A DNA stretch of 64,000 bases from Dehalococcoidia bacterium (GTDB taxonomy: Bacteria > Chloroflexota > Dehalococcoidia > Tepidiformales > Tepidiformaceae): assembly GCA_020850615.1 (NCBI GenBank), contig JADZEI010000001.1, positions 1 to 64,000 of the forward strand. The letters are read 5' to 3'. Below, in pieces: positions 45,437-54,475 of the stretch (within the stretch, counting starts at the first letter, position 1; each line of letters begins with the position of its first letter). Both the position numbers and the translations under genes were made by a program. The notes beneath the pieces are model-generated. The model did not search any database. It was given only the letters and a program-made list of their open reading frames with translations, and was not told the DNA's origin.

Positions 45437-45811
45437 TCATGGCTGGGCCCCCGGGAAGCCGCCGGGCAGGGTCACGCGGACGACGGTGCCGGGCTGCTCC
45501 AGCTCGGCAGGGTCGAGCACGGCGTTGGCATCGCAGAGCCGCCAGAACTGCTCCGGGTCGCCGAGGAAGCGCGCGGCGAGGATGTCGAGGCGCTCGCCTT
45601 CGGCGACACGGTGCTCCTGGAGGAGGGCGTGCTGTTCGGGCGGCGGGATGAACCGGCGGCGCGCGAAGGCGACCACCGTGCCGTCAGGGTGCGTGTAGGT
45701 GGCGAGCTCGATGCCGTGGTAGCGGCTCGTGGGCGGGAAGGCGGAGCCGGCGAGCCCGCTCGCCTGGAGCAGCGCCTGGAGCGCGTCGCCGGGTTCGGGT
45801 GGGAGCGTCAC
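45437..45811 (-). CDS. LysM-domain protein of the eCIS baseplate (gp53-like)
   Basis: A 124-residue protein. Its C-terminal half is a LysM-type module (HRVAEGERLDILAARFLGDPEQFWRLCDANAV). In T4-like machines a LysM-bearing gp53 joins neighbouring baseplate wedges, and Afp7/Pvc7-class proteins have the same element. No signal peptide, so a cell-wall role for free protein is unlikely. The start overlaps the stop of the tube-initiator gene (ATGA). Confidence 0.85.
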   Translation of the reverse strand: MTLPPEPGDALQALLQASGLAGSAFPPTSRYHGIELATYTHPDGTVVAFARRRFIPPPEQHALLQEHRVAEGERLDILAARFLGDPEQFWRLCDANAVLDPAELEQPGTVVRVTLPGGFPGAQP

Positions 45812-46458
45812 AGCGAGCCTCCGATGCCGAAGGTGTTGAGCGTGACCGCCCGGCCGAGCGTGGAGAGCCGCTCTTTCTGCTGCTGGTAGGCGAAGTAGAG
45901 GCTGCCGCCCTTGCCGCCGAAGCCCAGGTCGTCGGTGCTAAGGACGCGCATGCCGAGGCTGACCTTCGCGCGGATGGGGTTCAGCTCGGGGTCGAACGCC
46001 TCTTCGGTGATGGTGAACTCGGTGAGGCGCACGGGGACGACGCGGTTCTTGCCCCAGAGGAAGAGCGCGAGGGAGGCGATGATCGGCGCGATTTCGAGCG
46101 TCCCGGAGCGGGCGAGCGCGTCCGTCTCCTGGAGCTGCGTCGTGGTCGGATAGACGATCGTCTCGAGCGCGGCGAGGTGGGAGGCGATGCCGGAATCGAC
46201 GGCGGTGCCATCGCCGGTTTCGAGCAGGTCGGCGGCGTCGATCTCGGCTTCGAGCTTGATCGTCTCGACCGGCGGGCCCTTGAGGCGGAGCGCCTCCGAG
46301 CGGTCGGTCGTCTCGCCGGGCGACTTGGGGGCGAGCGTGCGCGTGAGCGTGTCGGGGTTGTACTGGAGCGCGATGAGCCGCTGGATCGCGCCGCTTTCGG
46401 GGTCGAGCAGGGCGATGCCGGCTTTGACCAGGCGGGGGGAGCTGGCGAAGCCGGTCAT
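45808..46458 (-). CDS. CIS tube-initiator/baseplate protein (Afp7/Pvc7 N-domain class)
   Basis: A 216-residue protein resembling the N-terminal domain of Afp7/Pvc7 (CIS tube protein family). Typical phrases: IALQYNPDTLTRTLAPKSPG (the FQYNPxxl motif of this family), IKLEAEIDAADLLE, IASHLAALETIVYP and VPVRLTEFTITEEAFDPELNPIRA (in part). It probably nucleates the tube on the hub. In Afp7 the LysM part is in the same chain, whereas here it is the next gene. Overlaps the DUF4157 gene by 4 bp. Confidence 0.85.
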   Translation of the reverse strand: MTGFASSPRLVKAGIALLDPESGAIQRLIALQYNPDTLTRTLAPKSPGETTDRSEALRLKGPPVETIKLEAEIDAADLLETGDGTAVDSGIASHLAALETIVYPTTTQLQETDALARSGTLEIAPIIASLALFLWGKNRVVPVRLTEFTITEEAFDPELNPIRAKVSLGMRVLSTDDLGFGGKGGSLYFAYQQQKERLSTLGRAVTLNTFGIGGSL

Positions 46459-49400
46459 CGTTCGAACCTCACCTGGACGCGGTAGTCCGCCTCGTCGAGG
46501 GATTCGGTGTTGCGCTCGGGGTTGAAGGGCGGGCGCCAGTCCATGCGGACGATGAGGTCGTCGCGGTCGGGCCAGTCTTCGTCGAACACCTCCACGCGGA
46601 TGGGCGCGTCGAGCGGGAGGAAGGTCAGGAGCGGCACGGCGTAGGTGCGCTCCTGGCCGTCGTTCAGCTTGTGCGTCTTCGTGGTGATGGAGGCGCCCCC
46701 GCGGGATGCCTTCACGTACACCTCGTCCGCGCCGAACCAGTCCTCGGTCTTCACCACCTTCACGTCGACGGCGAGCTGGCGGCGGCCGAGCTCGTCGCGC
46801 ATGACGCCGCGCTCGTACTCGGCCTCTTTGGTGCGGCCCTCGTCGGCGAGCGGGTCAGGCGTGGCGAGCTCGGCGTCGATTTCGGCGATGCGGCCGAGGA
46901 GCTGCGGCGTGGTCATGCGCGCAGGTTCGAGCTGGAGCTCGGCCGGGCTGGTGGGCGTCTTATAGAAGGTGGACTTGCCGAAGTACTCGGGGTCCGACTC
47001 GTCCGGGACGAGCCGCTTGCGCTCCTCGTCTTCGATGGTGCGGGCGATGGTGTAGTTGGTCTTCTCGGCGACGAGCTGGACGTTCACGCCGTTCTTCGTC
47101 TTCTTCGAAGACGCGACGCGCCAGACGTACATCTCCGGGCGGGTGAAGTTGTCCTGGCCGTAGGCCTCGGCCTTCTGGAGCGCCTCGGCCACGTCGGCGG
47201 CGTTGGTGTAGCTGAACCGGAAGGCGACTACTTCGCGCTTCGCGCCCTTCTTCGGCAGGAGGGCTGCCCAGCGCTTCTCCGGGATGTGCGGGTACCTGGA
47301 CTTGAACTCGGCGAGCTGTTCGGCACGCGTCTTCGTGACCGGCCCGCGGTATTCGAGGAAGTAGTGGGAAAGGGCCTCGTAGGAGGTGGTCTCGCCGCCT
47401 TCGGTCCAGGTGCCGTAGACCTGCTTATGGGTGGGCGCGGTGACCAGGCCGCGGCCACCGCCGAAGGCCTCGTCGAGCTTGTTCAGCATCTCGCCGGAGC
47501 GGCCGATGTTGCAGCCCTTGATGTGGACGACCGTGTGCCGGTCGATGAGGCCGAAGGGCAGGGCGAAGAGCTCGGGGCGGTCGGTGAGCGCGGCTTTGAG
47601 CTCGCCGTAGCTGGTGTGCGCGTCGCGGTCCGCGCTGTCGATGCCGAACGAGAGCGTGCCGTCTTCGTTGGCGTGGGAAACGAGGTAGATGTGGCCCACC
47701 GGGGTGGCCGGGTCGAGCGCGCGGAGGTAGGTGAACACGCCCGCGAGGCTGCGATACCTGTCGTGATCGACGGTGAGGTCGGTCTTCACGTTCGCTTTGA
47801 AGTAGATCCGCGCGTTCTTGTAGAACGGGTTCGTCTTGGAGTCCTTGCTGCCCATAAAGAAGACGATGTCGACGCGCTGGGCGGGGGCAGCGGCGGGCGC
47901 TGGCTGGCGGTGCACCCCACCGGGCGAGGCGTGGACACGCCCGGCGCCCCCGCGGGCGACCATCCGGCCGATTGCGGCGGCTTCTCGCTCGGAGGGGTGG
48001 TCCGGCGGGACGACGTCCGGGTGGGCCACGGTCGCGCCGGGGGCGCGCCTGAGCGCGATGGCGGGCGCGGCCTGCGTGGTGTCGCGCTCGGCGCCGGGGG
48101 TGGCGGGCGGGGGTGGGGCGGCGCTGTCCTCGGCCGGCTCGGCGGGGACCGTGTTGGGGATGGTGACGCGCTCTTCGAGCACGGCCGGGCGGCGATCGGC
48201 GGGCTTGGCCGGACCGGCTGCGGCCGGGGCAGCGCCATCCTGCTGGGCGACGTGGGCGAGCTCGTGGCCGAGGAGCTCGTTGCCCTCGTCCGTGCCCGGG
48301 GCGTGCTTGCCGCGGGCGAACATGATGTCGCGGCCGACGGTGTAGGCGTCGGCCTGGAGCGAATCCGCGCCGTCCGCGGCGGCGGCATCGTCGTGGACGC
48401 GGACGTCGCTGAAATCACGGCCGATGGCGCCTTCCATGGTGGCGCGGGTGCCGGCATCGAGCGAGCGGCCGCCGGCGGGCACGAGCTCAGCCGGGCGGGG
48501 CGCGGCGGTGGCCTCGCGGCCGTCCGCCGCGGGGGAGCGGCGCACCTTGCCTCGCGGTGCGGGTTTCGGGTTGAGGATGCGGTCCATGATCGCGTCCACC
48601 TTCTTCGATGCCCGGTCCTGGGCAGACTGGGACTGGAACGGGCTATCGCTGATGGCCGATTGCTTCGCGTACTCCTTGATGAGCGGGTCGGCCCGTGGGG
48701 CCATGGCCGTGTAGCGCTTGATCGCGGCGTCGATGCCTTTCATCTCGGATGGCGGGACGACATCGCCCGCGACGATGCGGGTTGCGAGCGGCGGGAACTG
48801 GGCGGCGAGCTCGGTGATCATCCGGCTTCTCAGGTCGTGGCCGAGCACCTTGACGACGCCCGCGAGCTTCGCTTTCGCCTTGAACGGATAAGCGTCCCAG
48901 GCGGCCTCGAATTCGCGGTCGGCAGTGGCGAGGGGGCCGGCGAGGTCGTAGAGGGCCTGGAGCTTCTTCAGGAACGGCGGGGCGATCTTCGTGGCCTCAT
49001 CGCCGGCGAGCGGCATCGTCTTGAGCGTACCGGCGGTGGCGGCGGTGTGCTGCTCGGTGACCTTCGCCGTGAGCGCCGTTTCGAGCGATGTGCGAAGGGG
49101 ACCGACGAAGCCGGATTGCAGATTCGTCGCAACCACCACCCTGATTGGCGTGGCTGCGAGGAGCTTGCCCCTCAGCGCGTCGAATTCGTCGAGCGCCTTC
49201 TCAGCCTGCTTTTCGAGGAAGTACTTCACGAACACTTCGGCGTGCATGAAGTCGTACTTGTCTTTGCAGTTCTTCTTGAGCGCGTCGCCGTAGCGGACGT
49301 AGTGCATGAAGGTCTCGGCGAAATCGTCGGAGGCTGCGGTAGCCGCGTAGTCGCTGACGAAGCACATCGCGGCGGGGTGGCGGATGTAGCCCGCGCCGTA

Positions 49401-51164
49401 GCGGTTCTTGCGGTAGTACCAGTCGCCCTCTTTGACGCGGGAGTCCTTCTCGCGGAGCTCGTCGTCCTTGTAGGCGTCGAGCTTCTTCTTCACAGCGTCC
49501 GGGACATCCTTCGCGGCCGGCTTCTCCCACTTGAAGTGCGTGTCCCAGGCGGTCTGCATCTTGCGGCCATCGGTGAAGGCGACGGTGTGGCCGAGCTCGT
49601 GGACGAGGACGTCCGGGACGAGGCCGTCGGGCCCGAAGAGCGTGACGTCGGTCTGGTCAGCTTCGCCGCCAAGCCAGGGCTGGTCTGTGCCGCGGTAGAA
49701 GGCGCGGAGGCTGGTGCTGGAGGCGAGGATGCCGGGCGGGAGCTGCTGGAGGAGGCGGTCCATCTCGCGGAGGTCTGCCTCGGTCCAGACCTGGCCCCAC
49801 TTCTCGGCCTCTTTCTCGCCGGCGGGGCGGGGCCAGTAATTGAAGGTGACGTTGTACTTGAGCTCGAGCTCGGCCTCGGCGCGTTTGCGCGCTTCCATGG
49901 TGCTGATGGCGTCGTTGAACTGCCTGTGCAGCTTCGAAACCACGCCCCAATCGGGCGAGGGCTTGTCCAGCTCGACGGCGAGCTGGTCCATGTAGCCCTT
50001 GGCCTCGGCGGCGAGGTCCTTCGGGGCGTCGGCGAGGATGGCAGCGATTTCGGCGGTAGTGCGCTGCCTGTTGTGCGGGCTCTTGTTGACCTGCTCGACG
50101 ATCGCCTGGGTGGCGCCCTTCACCGCGCTGCCGTGGTTCAGCTCGTTCTTGCGCCCGACCCGGCGTTCGAAGCCGCGGCGGGGCTCGGTGTTGTCGATGG
50201 CGGAGCGGAGCTCGGATTCGCGGTCCTTCTTGTCCAGCAGGGGCGAGAGCTCGGCGTCTGGAGCGAGCTGGAGGAGCTTGGTGAGGGCGGTCTCCTCGGC
50301 TTCGTCGACGAACCACTCGTCGATGAACTTGTCCAGGAACATGGCCCGGACATCGAGGGTCTGGATGCCGACGGAGAGCTGGACGAGGAGGAGGGAGTAC
50401 TGGCGGCCGTGGTAGTCATCGAAGAGCTGCTCCCAGCGGCCCTCCTGCTTGAGCGCCTGCAACGTCAGGTCGAGGCGGTTGTTCGCGTCGACGTTGTCGA
50501 GGATGGCGAGCCCGGCGTTCTCGTCGTCGTTGCCGGTGAAGCCGTCAAGGAGGTAGGTGATGAGCCAGGCGGCCTGCCAGGCCTCGAGGACGGCGGTCTT
50601 CCACTCGGTGCTGCCGACGAAGTCGCGGACGGCGTTGTCGTCCTTGCTGTCGAGGGCCTGCTGCAGCTTGGTGCTCTTCGGCGCGGCGGGCTTGTCCTTG
50701 CGGTGGAAGTGGACGGCGGCGGTGGTGCAGCCGTGCTGGGCGACGTGGGCGAGCTCGTGGAAGAGGAGCTCCCGGCCGGCCGGGGTGTGGGGTGCGTATT
50801 CGCCCGCGCCGAAGACGATGTCGCGGCCGATGGTGTAGGCGCGGGCATCGACGAGGGCGGCCGCGCGCGCGGCGCGGGGATCGGCGTGGAGGCGGACGCC
50901 CGAAAGGTCGAGCCCCGTGGCGGCGGCGAGCTCCCCGCGGAGGCGCGCGGGGAGCGGTTCGCCGGCCTCGTGCGCCACGTCGCGGGCGAGCGGCGGGGCG
51001 ACCGCCGCCGCGGGCGTGGCACTGGGTGCTCCGACCGTCCCAAATGTGCCGCCTGCGATGACCCTGCGGGCCGCGAGGTCGGCGGCGTGTTCGTCGGCGT
51101 GGCTTGCCGGGCGCATCCAGGGCGCCGGGGCCGGTTCGCGCAACGGGAGGCGCGCCCTATCCAT
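46455..51164 (-). CDS. Giant DUF4157 protein with metallopeptidase-like and caspase-like domains (putative eCIS payload)
   Basis: A 1569-residue protein, the largest gene of the operon. In order: DUF4157 domain 1 (~72-148; FHELAHVAQHG, zinc motif 136-140); an alpha-helical region; a second peptidase-like domain (~430-650; LVHELGHTVAFTDG with HExxH 522-526 and a downstream FAETFMHYVRYGD, E617), recalling anthrax-lethal-factor-type metallopeptidases; DUF4157 domain 2 (~900-975; GHELAHVAQQDG, 967-971); a Pro/Ala linker with a DUF4157-like HPSEREAAAIGRMVARGG; a caspase-like domain (~1097-1275) with His1164 (LVSHANEDG) and Cys1218 (IKGCNIGRSGEM); and a C2/beta-sandwich-like end. DUF4157 is a known marker of eCIS-associated toxins. 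The toxin role is inferred from this and operon position. Confidence 0.8.
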   Translation of the reverse strand: MDRARLPLREPAPAPWMRPASHADEHAADLAARRVIAGGTFGTVGAPSATPAAAVAPPLARDVAHEAGEPLPARLRGELAAATGLDLSGVRLHADPRAARAAALVDARAYTIGRDIVFGAGEYAPHTPAGRELLFHELAHVAQHGCTTAAVHFHRKDKPAAPKSTKLQQALDSKDDNAVRDFVGSTEWKTAVLEAWQAAWLITYLLDGFTGNDDENAGLAILDNVDANNRLDLTLQALKQEGRWEQLFDDYHGRQYSLLLVQLSVGIQTLDVRAMFLDKFIDEWFVDEAEETALTKLLQLAPDAELSPLLDKKDRESELRSAIDNTEPRRGFERRVGRKNELNHGSAVKGATQAIVEQVNKSPHNRQRTTAEIAAILADAPKDLAAEAKGYMDQLAVELDKPSPDWGVVSKLHRQFNDAISTMEARKRAEAELELKYNVTFNYWPRPAGEKEAEKWGQVWTEADLREMDRLLQQLPPGILASSTSLRAFYRGTDQPWLGGEADQTDVTLFGPDGLVPDVLVHELGHTVAFTDGRKMQTAWDTHFKWEKPAAKDVPDAVKKKLDAYKDDELREKDSRVKEGDWYYRKNRYGAGYIRHPAAMCFVSDYAATAASDDFAETFMHYVRYGDALKKNCKDKYDFMHAEVFVKYFLEKQAEKALDEFDALRGKLLAATPIRVVVATNLQSGFVGPLRTSLETALTAKVTEQHTAATAGTLKTMPLAGDEATKIAPPFLKKLQALYDLAGPLATADREFEAAWDAYPFKAKAKLAGVVKVLGHDLRSRMITELAAQFPPLATRIVAGDVVPPSEMKGIDAAIKRYTAMAPRADPLIKEYAKQSAISDSPFQSQSAQDRASKKVDAIMDRILNPKPAPRGKVRRSPAADGREATAAPRPAELVPAGGRSLDAGTRATMEGAIGRDFSDVRVHDDAAAADGADSLQADAYTVGRDIMFARGKHAPGTDEGNELLGHELAHVAQQDGAAPAAAGPAKPADRRPAVLEERVTIPNTVPAEPAEDSAAPPPPATPGAERDTTQAAPAIALRRAPGATVAHPDVVPPDHPSEREAAAIGRMVARGGAGRVHASPGGVHRQPAPAAAPAQRVDIVFFMGSKDSKTNPFYKNARIYFKANVKTDLTVDHDRYRSLAGVFTYLRALDPATPVGHIYLVSHANEDGTLSFGIDSADRDAHTSYGELKAALTDRPELFALPFGLIDRHTVVHIKGCNIGRSGEMLNKLDEAFGGGRGLVTAPTHKQVYGTWTEGGETTSYEALSHYFLEYRGPVTKTRAEQLAEFKSRYPHIPEKRWAALLPKKGAKREVVAFRFSYTNAADVAEALQKAEAYGQDNFTRPEMYVWRVASSKKTKNGVNVQLVAEKTNYTIARTIEDEERKRLVPDESDPEYFGKSTFYKTPTSPAELQLEPARMTTPQLLGRIAEIDAELATPDPLADEGRTKEAEYERGVMRDELGRRQLAVDVKVVKTEDWFGADEVYVKASRGGASITTKTHKLNDGQERTYAVPLLTFLPLDAPIRVEVFDEDWPDRDDLIVRMDWRPPFNPERNTESLDEADYRVQVRFER

Positions 51165-51438
51165 GCGGGGCCTCCTGCGGGGCGAGCAGCCCGGTGACGG
51201 CGCGGTGCACGGCTGCGGCGACGTGTGCCCCGGCCGCGGCTGGCCGGGCGCCCGGTTCGAGGCTGACGGTGCCCGCGTCGAGGCGGCGTTCGGCCACCGG
51301 GCCCCCGGCCGGCGCCGGGAACGGCGCGGCGAGCAGGCGGGCGAGCTCCGCCTGGACGGCGTTGGCGATGGCGTGGCGCTGGTGCGGGTCGAAGCCGTGG
51401 AGCACGAGCTCGTCGATGTGGACGCGGACCTCGGTCAT
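51157..51438 (-). CDS. Small eCIS operon protein of unknown function
   Basis: A 93-residue protein (MTEVRVHIDELVLHGFDPHQ...) with an N-terminal strand-helix unit and the phrase AIANAVQAELARLL, then a Pro/Ala-rich tail. The start overlaps the AAA+ gene stop (ATGA) and the stop overlaps the DUF4157 gene by 8 bp, so it is clearly translated within the operon. Small genes of this kind often precede DUF4157 payload genes. A loading or chaperone role is a guess. Confidence 0.65.
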   Translation of the reverse strand: MTEVRVHIDELVLHGFDPHQRHAIANAVQAELARLLAAPFPAPAGGPVAERRLDAGTVSLEPGARPAAAGAHVAAAVHRAVTGLLAPQEAPHG

Positions 51439-53132
51439 GCCCAGCCTCGCGTTTCGGCTTCGCTGAGCGGCTTTTCGAGGCGGGCGTATTCGCCCCGGGC
51501 GGACTGGAGGAGGTGCGCCATGGTGACGGCGCCACCGTTGGAGGCCGCGAGGAAGGCCGCGTGGAGGGCGATGTTGCGGATGTTGCCGCCGGCCACGTTG
51601 AGCTGGGCGAGGCGCTGGACGTCCAGCTCGTAGCGCGGGAGCTCGCCCGGGAAGACGCGGCGCCAGATCTCCGCGCGCTGGGCCGCATCGGGGAAGGGGA
51701 AGTGCACGACGAAGCGCAAGCGGCGCAGGAACGCTGCGTCGAGCGCCTGCTTCATGTTCGTGGTGAGGATGGCGAGGCCGGCGTAGGACTCCATGCGCTG
51801 GAGGAGGTAGCTGACTTCGATGTTGGCGTAGCGGTCGTGGCTATCGCGGACGTCGCTGCGCTTGCCGAAGAGGGCGTCGGCTTCATCGAAGAGGAGGATG
51901 GCGCCGGCCTCCTCGGCGGCGTCGAAGATGCGGCGCAGGTTCTTCTCGGTCTCGCCGACGTACTTGCTGACGACGGTCGCGAGGTCGATGCGGTAGAGCG
52001 GCAGGGCGAGCTCGTTGGCCAGGACTTCGGCGGCCATCGTCTTGCCCGTGCCACTGGGGCCGGCGAAGAGGGCGCTTATCCCCAGCCCGCGGGCGCTTTT
52101 CGTCGCCATGCCCCACTCGCGGTAGACGCGGTCCGCGTGGCGGACGTGGAGCGCGACCTGGCGGAGGACGTCGAGCTGAGGCCCGGGGAGGACCAGATCG
52201 TCCCACGCGGCGAGTGGCTCGATCTCCTGGGCGAGGTCGCCGAGGGCGGCGCGGTTGGCAGCGGGCGCGTCGGCGCCGGCCCGCCAGCGCGGACGGTTGA
52301 CCACCAGGCGGCCATGCGGGCGGTGGAGCCCGGGCGGCGTGTTCGCGGCGGCGACCGCGAGCGGTGCGCGGAGCTCCTCCGCGAACGTCACGCCCGCGGG
52401 CGCGTCGCCATCGAGCTCCAGGAGCAGGAGGGCGCCGGTGAGCGCGGCCTCGCGCTCCCAGAGGCGGGCGGTGCGGGCGCGGTCGTGGGGCGCGGCGGGC
52501 ACGTCCTCGCCGCGAAGGACGAAGACGGGGCGGCGCGATTCCAGGGCGAGCGCGGCGATGGCGCCGCGCTTCGCCTGCGCGTCATCGCCGGCGAGGACGG
52601 CGAGGCCGCCGGCGAGGAGCTCTCGCAGGGCGGTTGTGTGGGGCGAGGCGCCGCCGGCGGGTGGCGGCAGCGGCCGGAGGATGGCCGCGAGCTCGGCGTC
52701 GAGATAGTCCGCGCCGATGAGGTGATGGAGCACGCGTTCGGAGCAGCGAAGGCGGCGCGCGACGAGCGGCCCGTCGCCGGGCAGATCGACCAGCTCCCAG
52801 TAGCGCAGTGGGCCGGCCGGGGAGAGCGCGCTCCAGTGGCCGCCGGGCAGCCTTGCGAGCGCGAGGCCGAAAGTGGGGTACGGCGCGCCGGGCTGGATGC
52901 GGTCGAGGAGCGCGGCGGCCGCGGGGTCGGCTTCGTACGCGGCACAGAGAAGGAGGAGGTCGCGCTCGAAGGGCGAGAGGTTGAACGCCGCGGTGAGGGC
53001 ATCGAGCGCCGAGGGCGGCGGTGCCCCGGCGGGCGGGGCGCCAGCGCCGTGATCGAGCGCGGCGAGCACGCGGCCGGTCTCGGCGACGAACGCCCGGTGG
53101 CGGGCTTCGGCTGCGTCCGTGCGCGCGCTCAT
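51435..53132 (-). CDS. AAA+ ATPase of the eCIS (Afp15/Pvc15 class)
   Basis: A 565-residue ATPase. An N-terminal ~300-residue part (FNLSPFERDLLLLCAAYE) is typical of this class. The AAA+ core has Walker A GPSGTGKT (358-365), Walker B ILLFDEADALFG (FDEAD 415-419), sensor LAILTTNMKQALDAAFLRRLRF with arginine finger RRLRF, and the lid. In Afp/PVC systems this protein is needed for particle assembly and/or payload loading, and is a hallmark that separates eCIS from phage tails and R-type tailocins. Overlaps both neighbours by 4 bp. Confidence 0.92.
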   Translation of the reverse strand: MSARTDAAEARHRAFVAETGRVLAALDHGAGAPPAGAPPPSALDALTAAFNLSPFERDLLLLCAAYEADPAAAALLDRIQPGAPYPTFGLALARLPGGHWSALSPAGPLRYWELVDLPGDGPLVARRLRCSERVLHHLIGADYLDAELAAILRPLPPPAGGASPHTTALRELLAGGLAVLAGDDAQAKRGAIAALALESRRPVFVLRGEDVPAAPHDRARTARLWEREAALTGALLLLELDGDAPAGVTFAEELRAPLAVAAANTPPGLHRPHGRLVVNRPRWRAGADAPAANRAALGDLAQEIEPLAAWDDLVLPGPQLDVLRQVALHVRHADRVYREWGMATKSARGLGISALFAGPSGTGKTMAAEVLANELALPLYRIDLATVVSKYVGETEKNLRRIFDAAEEAGAILLFDEADALFGKRSDVRDSHDRYANIEVSYLLQRMESYAGLAILTTNMKQALDAAFLRRLRFVVHFPFPDAAQRAEIWRRVFPGELPRYELDVQRLAQLNVAGGNIRNIALHAAFLAASNGGAVTMAHLLQSARGEYARLEKPLSEAETRGWA

Positions 53133-54475
53133 ACGATGCTCACCGCGGGGGCCGCGTACTCGCCGGCCACCTGCGTCAGCGGGCTCTCGGCGCCGTCGAC
53201 CTGGACGCGGACGAGGTAGTCGCCGGGGACGACGTGCGTGACCGCGAAGGCGATGTTCGCGGTCGCGGTGACGGACGAGCTGGCGATGCCGTTGTTCGCG
53301 GGCGCCGCGAAGGAGTAGGCGCGGGCAGGGCGAGTGGCGGGGGCACCGCGTTCGTAGAGATGCAGGGTGACGCGCTGGTCGCGGCCGACTTCGGGGACGA
53401 AACCCACGTCGACCGTCGCGGAGAGCAGACCGACACCATCGACCACGACAGGAGCGCCGTTCTCAAGCGTCGGCGTTACCCCGGATGCGACCGGGGTGAC
53501 TACCGGGTGGAGGACGAACGCGGCGACGTTGGATTCGAAGCCGCGATGGGGCGTCGCGGGGTCACCCATGGGGACTTCGTGGACCACCTGGACGGACTGG
53601 ACCCCCGCGCGGAGCCCGGGCACCGCAGCCAGCGGCAGCGTGAGCCCGGTCGGGGTCACGGCAAGGGGCGGAGCCGCGACCACGCCGTCGCCGATGCGGA
53701 GGCTGGTCACCGGGCCGCGGAGGTCCGTGCCCCGGACCGCGAGCGTGCCGGTGGTGGTGGCGCGCGGGTCGGCGGGCGGCACCGCGGTCGTGCCGACGGA
53801 ATCGATGTGGGGCACGGCGAAGGGGATGGCCTGGACCAACGGCCGCTGCACCGGCAGCGCGCTGCGCGTCGACTTCGTGCTTTCGATGAGCACACACGAC
53901 GCGGTGTAGGCGAGCGTGGGGCGATAGGGCACGGTGAACGCCGACCAGAGGCGCGAGAGCTCATCGACCGAGAGGCTGGAGGGCGTGATCTTGATCAGCT
54001 CCACCTGGTCGGCGAGGGCGGCGGCGGCGAGCGCCTGCAGCCCCGGCGGCAGCGCCGATCCGGTCACGGGCGGGGGAGCACCGAGGGCCGTGCGGATCGC
54101 GTCGCGCGTGAGCACGGGCTGTTCGTGGAGGAGCTGGGCGGCGTAGCCGAGCAGGATGTCCTGGACGAAGTCGTCGGTGCCGTAGGCGGTGAGCAGGTAG
54201 TGCAGGTCGAGCGCGAGGGGCGGATTGGCGACGCGCGCGCCGCCGGCGTCGTGCGAGGGGAGGGCGACGTTGCGCCAGCCCGGGTTCGGGCGGGCGTGGT
54301 ACATGAAGACGTTGAGCTGCGCCGGCTCGGTCTCGCCGGCGGCCACCTGGTCCGGCGGGCGGGAGGTGACGTTGACCAGGCCGGTTGCGGCCGAGAGGTC
54401 GTGCGCGATGAGCCCGTTGTTCAGCAGGTCACGGAGGACGGCGGTGACAGCGGCGATGGCGAGGGCGTTGCTCAT
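53129..54475 (-). CDS. Pvc16/Afp16-class tail terminator (DUF4255) with Ig-like repeats
   Basis: A 448-residue protein. The first ~190 residues are the DUF4255/Pvc16 N-terminal domain (MSNALAIAAVTAVLRDLLNN, LNVFMYHARPNPGWRN, DLHYLLTAYGTDDFVQDILL), the cap that ends tube and sheath. Residues ~225-445 form two or more beta-sandwich segments (IDSVGTTAVPPADPRATTTG, LTLPLAAVPGLRAGVQSVQV, YLVRVQVDGAESPL), which are Ig/IPT-like and extend well beyond the ~295-residue Afp16. These could project from the particle's distal end. Overlaps neighbours by 4 bp. Confidence 0.88.
   Translation of the reverse strand: MSNALAIAAVTAVLRDLLNNGLIAHDLSAATGLVNVTSRPPDQVAAGETEPAQLNVFMYHARPNPGWRNVALPSHDAGGARVANPPLALDLHYLLTAYGTDDFVQDILLGYAAQLLHEQPVLTRDAIRTALGAPPPVTGSALPPGLQALAAAALADQVELIKITPSSLSVDELSRLWSAFTVPYRPTLAYTASCVLIESTKSTRSALPVQRPLVQAIPFAVPHIDSVGTTAVPPADPRATTTGTLAVRGTDLRGPVTSLRIGDGVVAAPPLAVTPTGLTLPLAAVPGLRAGVQSVQVVHEVPMGDPATPHRGFESNVAAFVLHPVVTPVASGVTPTLENGAPVVVDGVGLLSATVDVGFVPEVGRDQRVTLHLYERGAPATRPARAYSFAAPANNGIASSSVTATANIAFAVTHVVPGDYLVRVQVDGAESPLTQVAGEYAAPAVSIV

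Noticed and set aside
46671-51197. 1508-codon open frame on the plus strand opposite the DUF4157 gene
   Set aside because: Its translation is low-complexity (Val/Gly/Glu/Arg/Leu-rich), with no motifs. It is the antisense shadow expected in high-GC DNA, whereas the minus strand has clear domains.
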